Origin: Phorcus lineatus
Taxonomy: Eukaryota > Mollusca > Gastropoda > Trochida > Trochidae
Direction: 5' to 3'
Length of the DNA: 64,000 nt
NCBI GenBank assembly: GCA_921293015.1
Contig: OV121086.1
Span: 43,665,402-43,729,401 of the forward strand
Shown: positions 10,953 through 23,400 of the stretch, one piece after another
How the letters are laid out: each line of letters opens with the position of its first letter
Numbering within the stretch: position 1 is the stretch's first letter
Position numbers and translations under genes: made by a program
Notes under the pieces: generated by a model
What the model was told of the DNA's origin: nothing
Databases searched by the model: none
The model's input: only the letters and a program-made list of their open reading frames with translations

Positions 10953-13900
10953 TGACAGTAACAGTGGATCATGCTTCGTGAAAACGTGTTGATTACAATG
11001 ACATTGTTCCTTACTACACCGAAGTTACTGTTAAATTCTTAATGACAGTTATCAACACATTGCACGTGGCTACTGTTTTATACTCACCGTGAAACGAAAT
11101 TAACTGTTGGTCCAAAACAATAGCACAAATACTCCACACGATTGTCAGATTGTCAATGAAAGCTTAGGAGAAACCGCTGTAGCGTGGAGCGTTTGCACGT
11201 GATGATTTCGACCAATCATAGAGCTCGTTTCATGTACAATACCCGGAATACAGAGCGCACATTGCAGCTGTGCGATATGGTATTTTATCACTCTGGGCAT
11301 GCATTACAAGCCTAACCCTCAAAGTTTCTCCTTTTTGAAAAAATTGGATGATTTAGTCTTTGGTGAACACCGTAAATGTGCTGCTGGCATTAACCTCTAT
11401 GATTAGGAGCAATTAGGAGTTTGAAAACGATATACCGGAAGCCCCGTTTCTTCCATGACCAAATATGACTTAAAAGCATGAAATAGATTGGCCTCAGAAA
11501 CTCAACAGTCTTATATGAAATATCATGTTTTGTATAAACGATAATCACACAAAATTCCATAATTTCAATATCGAAATCATTATCTACTCCCACCTCCCTA
11601 CCCCACTGAACTAAAATATGGAAACCTTAAATTGACCCTCCTAATTATGAATTTTTTTCTTTGTTCTAATATTTATGCCATAAAGTTTGAACACAGACAT
11701 TCCCTCCTCCCCCAAATGATCTACGGAAATGGAAATTGCCCCTCGAAATTGGATTCACGGGGATGATTTGAAAATACTAAACTTTAAACATCTTCGATGT
11801 ATATTTTCACTGTTACTGCAGTAAGTACGACACTTACATGACATCAATACCAAGGGACAGTTTACTGCTGAATCACTTCACATACTCATTTGATTTAAAC
11901 ACAATGCCTTTCTTCTCTGCCTCATATCTTTTCTTATTCCGACTATAATTTAAAAGATAGTTAAAAAAAACTAAATTGAAATCGGCCTTATTTTAGCATA
12001 TAAAATATTTTTAACTAATTCAAACAAATCGTAAGACAATGGATTAGAAGAAAACATTTCATTTTCCAATTAACATATGTCAGACAAATCAAAACTGATT
12101 TGAAACAATTACACAAAGAGTGAGGGGGCAACGAAAAAATGAATAGAATTTGACACGGGATTCCAAAGGAGAAAATAATTGGATTTAATAAGCACTTGGA
12201 CAATGGATGGATATAAAGGAGAACGAACATCCAAATAATCTGATTTGGGAAGGACGTAATTAAACGTGACTAATGAAGGTAATAATGAGAGATTTATAGA
12301 TGTTCTTATAAAAAAAGTCTCGACACATAAAAGAGAGCCCTTATTGTTTAAGATTTACATTAATTGAAAAACATAATAATCATATTAAGTAAATCGAATG
12401 GCAATTTTGTGAAAGAAATGTATAATGATTTAATTATTTATCCTTCGTCTATTCACAAAGAAAACGGAAGCTGATTCACTATTTCAAATCGGGTTTTAAA
12501 TTATATATTCAGCATTAACGTTACTTTATGTAACAAATATGGATATTTACATAAATATGTAAATGTAGTATAGGCCTCATAGGCCATCATCTACGAATTA
12601 AAAAGTATGGGTCTGGAATATGGATATTACCGTAAGTTTTAAAATGCTGTTACGTAAATTACCGTCTTAAACTTTTATTCAGTGACGTATCAATGAAAAA
12701 GGGCATATTTCGCCTATTGAAGTAGATTTAAAAGCGACGATTATTTACACATGAAAAGATAAATTTTGTAAATGACGATGTTAGTGTTTTGCTTCTTTAG
12801 AAAGGAACTAAAGATTGAGTAAGAAAAATAAGTATGACTCCTTATTACTCGAGTTCAATTGTCATTTTAAATTTGGATATAGTCATTTCATATAGTCAGA
12901 TATTAAATCATTTCAAGGAAGAGGGACGTCATGTTTACGTAATTTATTGAGTTCATATCAAAATCCATGTAACAGTCTACCAAGCGATCACATGGGTACC
13001 TGGCACTGGGATAAAAAAAAAACGGAAATACAAATGTTTATTAACACAGATATTCCTCAAAATTCAAGCTTTGTCTAGATACCGATGTAACAGATAACGA
13101 TGTCCCAATAAAGAAAACAGTAAGAGGGCACGCACTATTAAAGTTTTCTACTTTGTTGTGTATCACTTTCACATATTAGAAAGCAATACATTAATGTTGC
13201 AATATGGCCAAAACACCGTTTCATTGAAGTGATGTCAAATAAAAATGAAGAATGCATTAGAAAAATTGCCGTGTATATTTACCATGCAAGAAATTTCGAG
13301 AATCGGTAATTACATAAACATCTTTTATGTCTTGATGTATACGCATGTGCATTATGTTTGTATATATTGATGTTTTCTATGTTGTTATAGGCTGATGGCC
13401 TATATATATCAACCGAAATAAAGAAAAAAAGGACTATCAAAGAATAATAGGCCTACTTTGCTGAGATTCAGTCATGATATTCGTGGATAGTGGATACCAG
13501 CAATAGACCATGTCTTGGAATTTTCACTTCGACTAGAGTTTTCAATACCATACAGCATGTGAATCAACCTTTATACAGACAGAAAAGACATAAATTCACA
13601 CCAAATGAATATCAAATTTTCTCGTCTAAAGAACCAAAGTTCACAACGTCTTATTCTTATGCTACTAAAATCTTCTTAACCTAATTTCCATTTTTACATT
13701 GTTTAGATCCATAAGCGTAATAAACTGTTTTCTCAAAGATTGTGGGAAAGGTTATGTGCAATTGCAATGTTCGACGTTATTGCAATTTAAAGGGAAAACG
13801 TGGAAACGACCTTCAATAAGTCTCATCTTCCCTTGAATACAAGGAACTTGAAGGGTAATATCACGTCACCTGAAGAGGGGCACTATAGACGTCTGTCACT

Positions 13901-14280
13901 TCTGAAGATAAAATATTCAACGCTGATAAGGTCGAGGGTTTCTAGCTTTCAGTATCACCTGAAAGATTTCTCCGATCAACACACGTTGTGCAATATCAAA
14001 GTCGACAAAATGTAGTCAACAAATGACAATGGCCTCCCCGACAGAGGTTATTACCACATTTAACATTAAAGGGAAACGTCTACCAGCGAACTTGACGTTG
14101 AGTGGATAATATACTCTTAAAGTAATAACGAGATTATGTTCCCTGATGATGTTGATTTTAGGGAATATCCAATGTTAAATATGAAAACAACTTTTATATT
14201 TTCAATTAAAAGTGACCCTTATTATCATGAAAAATGAAAAATATAAACAATTATTGAGACAAAATGTAAACCTCGAGGGA
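10953..14280. other. non-coding stretch
   Basis: No supported gene. At 11150-11290 a somewhat GC-richer patch contains a CCAAT box (ACCAATCATAGAG). The rest is AT-rich unique-looking sequence apart from the retroelement-tail-like piece near 13.4 kb. Confidence 0.35.
13385..13437 (+). mobile_element. retroelement 3'-tail-like fragment
   Basis: GGCTGATGGCCTATATATAT is followed by AATAAAG and a short A-rich run. Similar 'GGCTGATGGCC...AATAAA' ends are familiar from 3' ends of non-LTR retroelements or their transcripts in invertebrates. No coding remnant is visible upstream. Confidence 0.25.
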
Positions 14281-15493
14281 GACGAAAGCACGCAATCTTG
14301 ATTTATCCGTCAGCAGGCATGTTGTGTCCTCTTTCGTGTTGCATGGATACCAATTAGTTTCAAGTGCGGCTAGTATGAGGTAGGACCACGCGGTGTTTTG
14401 ATAGGACGTAACCCTCGTGTTGTCACGTTACATCATAGTGAGACAATAGGACTTCATGAAGATAACCATAGCAACAGAGAGATCAGTTATCATGGCTTTT
14501 GAGCAAGAGAATTCGCATTGTACGATTTCAGTGGCATATTTAGGTTATGAGGTTAAAGATCAAAGTGTTTGCTATGAACCTTCTACAATAGATAGATTAA
14601 TTAAATCAACGTTTAATCAAAACTTTAAACTACAGTGAGACTAAACCGATTGTAAAAGATTTCTAAATATTAAATTTCTTCATATATGAAAGAGTTGACG
14701 ATAAATAATACATGTTCTAAGAAAAAAATTCATAATCATAGATTTATTACATGAAGTGGAAGCAGTTATTCCTTAAAAAACACGCCTATTGTTAATTAAA
14801 TGAACTTGTTTAAAACACAAACTGTTAGTTCTAGTTAGACATATGGCTAAATTGTTTCCTTTATTGGTTCGAACATATCAGATCCATAAAAAGTCCAAGT
14901 ATTGTATTAGTCTCTCATAAATCTGTAAAGATTGGCTCAACATTTTAATTCGATTTTTTTTTAATGCATATATTACATTGTACTTTACCTGTATTTATTA
15001 TGTTGAGGTGAGACTCAAATAAATCATCTGTCTGTCTGTCTGTAACAAAGTGCCCGTAACCCCAATAAACAACCAATAAACGGTAACAGCAGCCAATGTT
15101 GTCATTTGATCTTCCCGCTTCGGTTACAAAAGGGCAGTTAAGATAAGTATCGAAATAAAACCGTGGCTTCGAAGTACGCGTGATATATGACCTTCTGCTA
15201 TCACTGGATGCCACGGGTTCTTGCTTCTCTCTACGATGAACTGAAGAACTTTACAGAGAACCATTTCAAGCATAAATACTACGTCTGCATGTCGGGCAAG
15301 TCGTAAATCACCATTCCGCTCATACTAAACAAAGCAATTAAAATGTTATTAATGAAAACAATTACGAATTGGACTGTTTTCTCACGGGAGGTGTCAGAAA
15401 AGGGCGGGTGTTCCTTTTCAATCGTGTCCCAAGCTTTCCGAAGTCGTTTGATGTTATCACCATGTCGTAAATGGATTGGAAAGGATATCCAAG
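14281..15493. promoter_or_regulatory. GC-richer stretch, possible regulatory or promoter region
   Basis: Less AT-biased and less repetitive than its surroundings, with several CG dinucleotides, ahead of the candidate start codon at 15494. No specific promoter element can be assigned; the call rests on composition and position only. Confidence 0.25.
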
Positions 15494-15619
15494 ATGGCGG
15501 CTACAGATGCAGACGACAGATGCGAAGATCGGTCTAATCGTGCGGGTAATCTCGAGAACGACACCAATGATCCCGTAAAGTTAGGGACCAACACGGACCC
15601 CTTGGTCATAGCTCCCTAG
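15494..15619 (+). CDS. candidate first coding exon or short ORF (41 codons)
   Basis: The ATG has a good animal start context (CCAAGATGGCGGC) inside a GC-richer segment. The frame reads MAATDADDRCEDRSNRAGN... and ends in a TAG at 15617-15619. Possible splice donors inside it are GTAATC (about 15544) and GTAAAG (about 15575), so it could be the 5' exon of a gene continuing right. I recognise no family and see no matching downstream exon; it may be chance. Confidence 0.2.
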   Translation: MAATDADDRCEDRSNRAGNLENDTNDPVKLGTNTDPLVIAP

Positions 15620-17030
15620 GGTGTTTGTCAATCATCCCTGCCCGTGCATTTCGTGCTTCGGGTCAAGATAAATTGGACAGCGACCCCAAACATTTACGTT
15701 TCGCTTCCGTGGACAAGAAGTGCTCCTCGGACCAAAGTGAAAATACAACTTGTCTTCTGCGGTCCAATTTAAAGTGCAAGTGGCGAGAGGGGGTTGAAGG
15801 GTCACGCAATTGGCTTAAACACGACAGCTAGAGGTCAAGCGATGAACAATGGATTGTTACTAATAGAATTTGACTCATTTGCCGCTCAATTCAAGCATTA
15901 AACATCGAGATTAATTTCGTTATATGCACCGATGGCGACAATAGTTCTGGATAGTTGATAAACGAACGACAAAATCATAGTCATTTGACTAATATGTCAT
16001 ATTGAAATGATATCACACATTCAATACGCGTCCTTTTGAAAATGTTTTGATTAACTAGATTATGATTAAAATTTACCACCTGTCTGAATAAAGTATTTAT
16101 ATGAATGATTGATGTATTTGGTTCAAAGTCTGTCTGGGAGTTATGATCAAACAGATGAATACAGAGACTAATTGGGTTGAAATATTAGGTCATGAGGTCA
16201 GCCTACATTGTGATTCCATTCAGGAGTGCAATTGTTAATTAATCTAGAAAAAAGCCACATATTTCATCGTGTATGAAATTTGAACTGGGTTGTTGAAAGT
16301 TGTTTTTAATATAGAATGTGTGAGATGTTGGAATCAAATTAAATAAACGGCCATTTATGTTATTGAAATTTGTAAGTGACGAGTGACGACTTTTTTTAAT
16401 GGATGATAGATTATTTGGTGACGGATCCATACAGTTTTGTTTTTAATTTTTAAATCAAAGATGTAAATCATCCAAATCATTTTTTCCATATCTACTGCAT
16501 TCTTACACTTGCTGTTTTCGAAATGCGAGCGTATTTCACGAAAAAGTTTTTTAAAATCTATATTTCTCATACGGAATTTTAAAATCTCTAAATGAGATAG
16601 CTTAAATTTTATACGACGTTATAATTCCATGTCAAGATTAGAAAAATATCAATAGAACGAAAGAAGGTTGTCTCTTTTGCTAAAACGAAACGCGGATATT
16701 TTTACATTATAAATATGTATGAGGGTGTGGCCTGCTTTGACCAACAGTCCATTCGTCCATAATCATGTAATATACATAACGCCAAAAAAGCATCACCCCT
16801 TTATATTAAAGCTCATTATCTTTGATAACTTGTTATGTTTTGTCTTTATTTACCAGCCTTTTTAGGTTGGAAAGTGGTCTCTACCCATATCGAATAAACG
16901 ACATTTGATAACTAGCTCTATTCAGATATTAAAAAACAGCAAATTCTTTCAAACAAGGAACCAAATAATAGAGAGTGACACCACTCAACCAACAAGACCT
17001 CCTTGAAGGTAACCTTTGAACAAAAGGCAC
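15620..17030. other. non-coding stretch
   Basis: 15620-15840 continues the GC-richer segment; beyond it the sequence is AT-rich with nothing recognisable. Confidence 0.3.
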
Positions 17031-18560
17031 TACAATGTCTAACGGTAACAGGCATGCACAGAATATGAGGAGACAATTAACAAGTCGTAAGGACGAGTTA
17101 TCGTTTCACGGTTTTACGCTTGGAAATTCTCCTGCGGAGAATCTTCTTGCTAAAGCATTTAAAGATCGTCGGCCGTAGCGCTCACGTAATCGTTAACAAG
17201 GCGTGAATATACCCCAGAATGTCGTCGCGACTCCACTTAGCGTTTGAATAAAGCAACCCGTTTCATTGAATCGATCTTCCTCGTCTGAAAGACTGACTCT
17301 CCAAGACCGTGGTGCCTTTCTATCCAGACAGGATGGGATTGCGTCGTCAATTCGGTAACATTGGTTTTGGGTTTCAGACCATTCACAATATTGTTGCCAT
17401 ATTGATTAGGTTGTTGTGAAGTGTGTGAGAGATTTCAATATGAAAAGTATGATCCCGGACAAGCTTTACGCTTTTCTTTTATCCGAAATTTGAAACATTA
17501 TACCAAATGATGTTATGAGACTAGGGTATCTTCGTCTTTAAGTCTCAGAACGTCCTCATTTGATCAATTAATGTTCGAGAAAAACTATTTTCTGAATAGT
17601 GAAATTCCTAGCTTTATCTCATTTTTTAGACGGTATAGCTCTTTTTATTCAAAGAGGTCCATGTACAGAGCCCAAACATGTAGCATTTTGGGAGGTCATT
17701 GGTGACTTTAAATGAGGAGCTTTAATCTATTAATTATTGTACGTATTAGATTGATTATGGTGCTGATTGAATGACTTTGCAACACTTGTCGTAAAAATAA
17801 TCGTACAATGCTTGAAAATAGTGATAATTAAGATGGAGAGAATGACAAATTGTAATGTTTTCTGTCTTTAGCCTAGCTTTAGTTTCAACAATTTTCTCTT
17901 TTTTCATTCATACCGCCAAAAGTTTAAAGATATTTCATTAATGCACATTGGTGAATAAATTTCATAGTCATTTAGCAGTCTAAACAATCCTCAGATTTAA
18001 ACCTATTATCTCACATGTAATGGATTGCACAATTTTAAGAAATCATCGACAGAACGATTATGATATTTTAAAAACCAGAAGACAAAATTGGTCTCAAAGG
18101 TGGCGCAGGTGGTGTGGGGGCCGTTTTATTTATGGAGGTACAGCGAAGGGTAGGAGCCGTGTTTGAAAGTGCTACTACCCCCCTTAAAAGCAATGCAGCG
18201 TTTGAAAATGATCCAAATCAACCGTGGTCAGATGATCCCACTTACGGCATTACACACGTGCCACCGTCACGTCGGTTGACGTGATTATAACGCTAAAGCA
18301 CGCGCCGGATGCCTCGCTATGGGGCCTCGGTCTGGGAGTGACGCTGATGAATAGTCGTGAGTCATATAGCATCACTTGTCGGCCATGCATTCAGTATTTC
18401 GGCACAGGGTCTCAGTAATGGCTTCTTAATTGTCAAACTATCCTGTTTCTGGCTGTTATTGTTTAAACTCCTCGCATCCGCTGACGGTTGTCATGATTGT
18501 CTCCGGAATATGCCTCTTCTATAAAAACTATTGGTATTTTTATTGGCCCGTACTTGGTTA
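17031..18560. promoter_or_regulatory. possible regulatory stretches
   Basis: 17080-17390 and 18095-18520 have balanced composition, CG dinucleotides and no repeats. The second holds GTGTGGGGGCC, TTTATTTATGG and AATAGTCGTGAGTCAT, resembling zinc-finger, homeodomain and AP-1 sites. Such islands in gene-poor DNA are often conserved enhancers. This is inference from composition; no comparison was possible. Confidence 0.25.
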
Positions 18561-18861
18561 ATTAACATTTTATGACAGTGCCACTGAATCACATTCTGGC
18601 ATGAGGATCAAAATAGCACAGGGGAATGTTATTACTTCAAATTCATCATGATTTGATTGACTTCAACACTACTGGGACTTAGTTACTCACACATTTTTAT
18701 TTTTGAAGCGTCAGTTTCATTTCATGTTTTTAGAATTCATTTGGCAGTGGACAGTTTTATGGTGTACAAGTTATTTCTTGAATGTATATTTCATGATCGT
18801 CCAACGCAAAGACAAAGAGAGTATAAAACGTTTCAATGAAACGCTTCCATGTTCTTATCGA

Positions 18862-19200
18862 AGTAGTTGCACAACCAACTGATTTGTCTTATCTCTACTT
18901 CTTGTAGAGCCAAATGATTGGTATCATCAAAATATGTCGTAGATCCAACTGATTGATGTCATCATATATTTTGTGGAACCAACTAATTGGTCTTATCAAA
19001 CTTGGCGTAGATCCAACTGATTTATGTCATCATATTTTTTGTGGAACAAACTGATTGGTCTTATCGAACTTGGCGTAGAACCAAATGATTGGTCTCATCA
19101 AACTGGTCGTAGGAACACATGGTTGATCTCATGAAACTTTTTGTAGAACCAACTGATTGGTTATACATGTATCGAAGAACCAACTGATAGGCTGTAATAA
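18862..19200. repeat. ~34-bp minisatellite, about nine or ten units
   Basis: Units near GTAGAACCAACTGATTGGTC begin at about 18904, 18939, 18973, 19007, 19041, 19075, 19109 and 19143, so the period is 34-35. The core CCAACTGATTGG is itself a partial palindrome. Units are diverged (GTAGATCC, GTGGAACC, GTAGGAAC), so the array is old. Confidence 0.9.
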
Positions 19201-19374
19201 GTTTCGGAAGCATAGACATCTTGTTGATATGATATTGGTTTTAATGTTTTATTTCACAACATTTTGGAATCAGATAAAGGTACGGACTGATTTTAAATAT
19301 TTGTTGTATTTCTCGACTCAATTGTATCAATCTTCAAGAGACACTCCGTGGTTTTCAAGATAGGTCTGTTTAAG

Positions 19375-19460
19375 TTAGTTGCTATTCGCCTCTAACATCA
19401 ATTGTCGATAAAATGACACCATTAATAAAGTTTGACATATGTGACTCTAACAACCTACGA
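19375..19460. repeat. diverged repeat, partner at 23515-23600
   Basis: ATAAAGTTTGACATATGTGA (about 19424-19443) and its flanks match ATAAAGTTTGACATATATGA at about 23568-23587 in the same orientation, including CGATAAAAT upstream and CAACAAC downstream. Family unknown. Confidence 0.6.
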
Positions 19461-20172
19461 AAGACTCCTTAATCAAAGGTATAAAAATGCATTATTTATA
19501 AAATATTCCCTGAAAATGTCCAATAGCTACAATAAAACTGAGATGTATTGTATCAGACCGCTCCATGAAATTGATATCAATTCCAATTCTATTGCACTTG
19601 TGCAGTTAAACGGCGGTGTTCGATTTAAAGGTCATCGTCGTTTACATAATTGAATTTTCTGTCGGCGGGCAAATTTAACATCCAATGTTCCTTCACAAAG
19701 TGGCGAGTTTTATTTGATTTGAAATTGAGATTATCGATAACCGTAATGATATTTGTACTCATTAGACTCACGTGATGTCTAAGAAGAGCAGATGTGGTCA
19801 CGTGACCCATCGGGGTATGTCAAATCTCGTGAGACCTCGTTAGTTACGTGTCGTCGTTATGCCACCCCAGTGGACGAAAATTGAGCCTTAGTCTTTGTGT
19901 GTTCGTCCTTGACAATTTGCTCACAATGACGCAGTGTTTGCTTAATTAACCGATTTGTATACAATGTCATTTAATCCGATATTGACATCATATTTCAAAC
20001 AAAGCTGTAGAATTATTGATTTCCCCTACTTTTGGTTGTCTTCCGATTATAGGCTTGCTTTGCCAATGCGAAGCCATGGATTTCCATTATTCAGCTTATT
20101 GCACATGCCGTTTATGATTGTTCAAACCAGTCATCTCAAAATGCATGTAATGTATGTAGGTATCATATGACA
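19461..20172. other. non-coding stretch
   Basis: No gene seen. 19790-19960 is GC-richer with GTGACCCAT and TTGCTTAATTAACCG; possibly regulatory, not assignable. Confidence 0.25.
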
Positions 20173-20186
20173 GATTCAACACTTAC

Positions 20187-20409
20187 TGAGTTAGTGAGTT
20201 GGTGTTTGGCGCCGCTCGAACAATTTTTCAGCCAGTAGGCCTTCTGCGTTGAATGGAAATTATGGAATTTTCTAAATTAAGAAGGTGATTGGAAAAGCAA
20301 AAATTGGAAAGGCTGGCAAAATATCAGCAAAATATGACGAGGTTGTTTAAAATGTGATATAAATGGTTAGAAAGAAACTACACTTTATCCAAAGATTATT
20401 GGCTTGATG
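20187..20409 (+). mobile_element. SINE-like insertion with 14-bp target duplication
   Basis: Flanked by perfect direct repeats GATTCAACACTTAC at 20173-20186 and 20410-20423. The 223-bp body starts TGAGTTAGTGAGTTGG then GGCGCCGC, the same head as the minus-strand insertion at 30819-31068. That head resembles a very abundant gastropod repeat (from memory, no search). No tRNA promoter boxes could be confirmed. Confidence 0.7.
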
Positions 20410-20423
20410 GATTCAACACTTAC

Positions 20424-23400
20424 AATATACATATGCTTTGAGGTCGTCGAAATACGATAACTCGGTCAAAATCAAATGGTCCGTTTGAAAGCAAAAAATA
20501 TAGACAATCATTAACGACACAGACAGATTTTTTTTATTTACGTCTCACCATATATACATATAAAACTCGTACATATTTAACTATACATTAATGGTAAAAG
20601 TATATATGCCACTCCTATATTGAGTTATGAGAGACGAGATATACAGCATAAAATTGACGAGTGACAGGGAATGGCACATTATCTTTCCCGAGTTATATTA
20701 ATTTCGTAATTCTCGAGCCTTGGCGAGAGAATGACACAATTAGTATAACAACGGAAAGTCAATCTGTCATTTCCTGTCACGATTTGGTTTTGTTTATTTT
20801 ACCTATATGTCTTTTAAAAGATTAAAACTCGAATATGATATAAGTATATGCGTGGAGATGTTCACGTAATATTAAAGAGCTACTCCGTGAGTTGTTGGAG
20901 TCATATATATGCCAAACTTAATCAATGGTGTCATTTGCTCGCGAAGTATCGACTGTTAGCAAAAAGACACATTAAAGCTTATTGTTTTTTTTACAGTGAC
21001 AATATGAAGGTAGACCGTAGCAATTATGATCGAATACCGCACAGTGACGCGCGTCAAATAGTCAAACGTAATTTTGGAGACTTATCTAAAACAGCCAGGT
21101 GGGCAGTTAGGGGTTGATAATGTTTGTTAGGTTATCTAACTAGTATCCATGTATACTGAACGTGATATCTACACCTCTGTGTATTTATAAGGCTGTTTTT
21201 AGATTTTAATGGAAAACCATGTATTGGTCATATATATGTCTTTTGGACATGAACAGTTAAAATGTTTTGATTTTATATCACCACATATGACATTTAGGTT
21301 CGCATCAAAGGTAAATAATATGTTATGAAAATCACGGAGTGACTCTTTAAGAAGACGCTGTGTAAGTTTCATCATATGGACAGGGTAACATAACACCAAT
21401 ATATACCAGTATACCAGTATATGTGATTGCCGCATTGTCAGATAGTTATACACGATTACACCAACCCGCAGTATGTATTTATGAACACGTGGATGCACCA
21501 TGTACTTCGATGTAATAAATATATGACACAAAAAATCTATAAATCATTGTACGATGTGTTATTATTGTTACCTACATATGCAAACAAAGACACGGATGAA
21601 CTATAGAAACCATGTTTTCCTTGATACAGAACTACTACATATACTATCAAGAATGTAGGTAGTGGAATTAATATGTTACTATTGATTGTGACACCAGCTT
21701 GCACTGTTGGAATGCACCGATGGAGAAAGAACGATACTCCGGTTATAGTTTAATATACAAACAATTACACGGAACGAGTAAATAAGTGTCAGGAGATATT
21801 GGCATGTCTATTTCATGTGACTTGGTGACAGCAGATGTATTTATGATGCGGGGTGTGGGGGGTTGATATCGGCAGATTCATCTGTGCAAAATTCAAGCTT
21901 TTGCTAGATCAGTTTTGGCCTTGTGTTTGCCTGTGTTTGCCTAACCGAATGTTTATAACATGTAGAGGGTCTAGATATTTCTTCATCATATTCTATATAT
22001 TCTATTGGTAAATAATAATCAAACTGAATATAGTACTCCAAAGAAGACAAAATGTGTGGTCACTGAATATAAACAACACAATGAAAGAGGAGGTACAAAG
22101 CGATATCATTTTTACTCATATACATGCTGGAAAGTACCTTTGAAAATCTTTCAAAATATGTCTAACAGCGGCTTTGAGAGGATGAAATAACAGTAAACGT
22201 CAGATTTGTGTTTGTGACGTTCATAAATTATTTGTTACGAGGACAAAGGAATTTAAACAGAATTTAAAAACCAAGTCAAGGACAGAAAAATGTCCAACCT
22301 TTAAAACGCAAAATTATTTGCTCTTCATTTGTAACATGAATGCGCTAGATGTAGAATAGTAATAGATTTGACATGTTGGAATAAACGTCGTGAGAACATT
22401 GTCAATCCATTTTCACGAAACGTTCCCGAGGTTCCAAGCTTTCAACATCTATATTTGCATCAACCATCTGTTGCGTATGCGTCCTCAAACACAGCAAAAC
22501 CCCTACATAGCGATTGTTACGGAAAATCGATCTTTTCCCATGATATTCACTCGCAGTGAAATAAACAGGTAACTATGGAAACAAGAATAGATGGACAATG
22601 GCACAATGTGTGGGAGACTTTGGAATTATGGGTAAATCCCACGAGGTTTGAACAATCCCAGATCGCTTTGGCCATCATACGTTAACGACCGGATTCTAGT
22701 TTTGCTTGGAATGAATTAACATTAATAGTATCACAAAACGAATAAAGTGATGACTACGCACGATATCTTGTAATAATTCCAGTACGATGAGGCAGTTACA
22801 AGGATATAATGGCTGTTATGAAGATTTGATAGAATACAAGAACATACGCGATTCAACAAAGGGTATAAATTTATTAATCAATGATTTGAAAATGATATCC
22901 ATGTTGCTTAATTTTCAGAAGATATAATTATTTTCATATAACCATAAATATATCTTCATGGAATTTAATATTTATTAGTGAAATGCTATTTTAAAAATAC
23001 ATCTCAATTTTATGTTTGTAATGATGTGTACATATATTCCCATTGTGTACCCATGTATGTACACATAAAAAGTATCATATTTTAGGTCAATAAACGAACT
23101 AAGTGTAAAGTGAAAGCCATGCTTTGAATTAATGATCGTAATTAGAGCATCGAAAGTTGGTTTGGCACTCAAAGTTACATAGAATATGTTTGATGATTTT
23201 TCAAGTGACTTTAATGTAAGCTTGAATACCATATGATCTGTGTTTAGTACTATTCGCCTCCTTACATTGTATCTTTATCTCTCAAATGTCAAAATCCTAG
23301 TATTTCCTTGTTTTAAATAATAATCGGAAAACGGCAATATAAATGTTCAAAAGTCGAAATTTTGCGTTCAATTTACATTTATATTAGGAAAATGATATAT

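Noticed and set aside
14945-15214. 89-codon minus-strand frame
   Set aside because: Low-complexity start, no recognisable domain, no splice or promoter support.
18862-19200. CRISPR-like array
   Set aside because: Whole 34-bp units repeat with no unique spacers, and the genome is eukaryotic.
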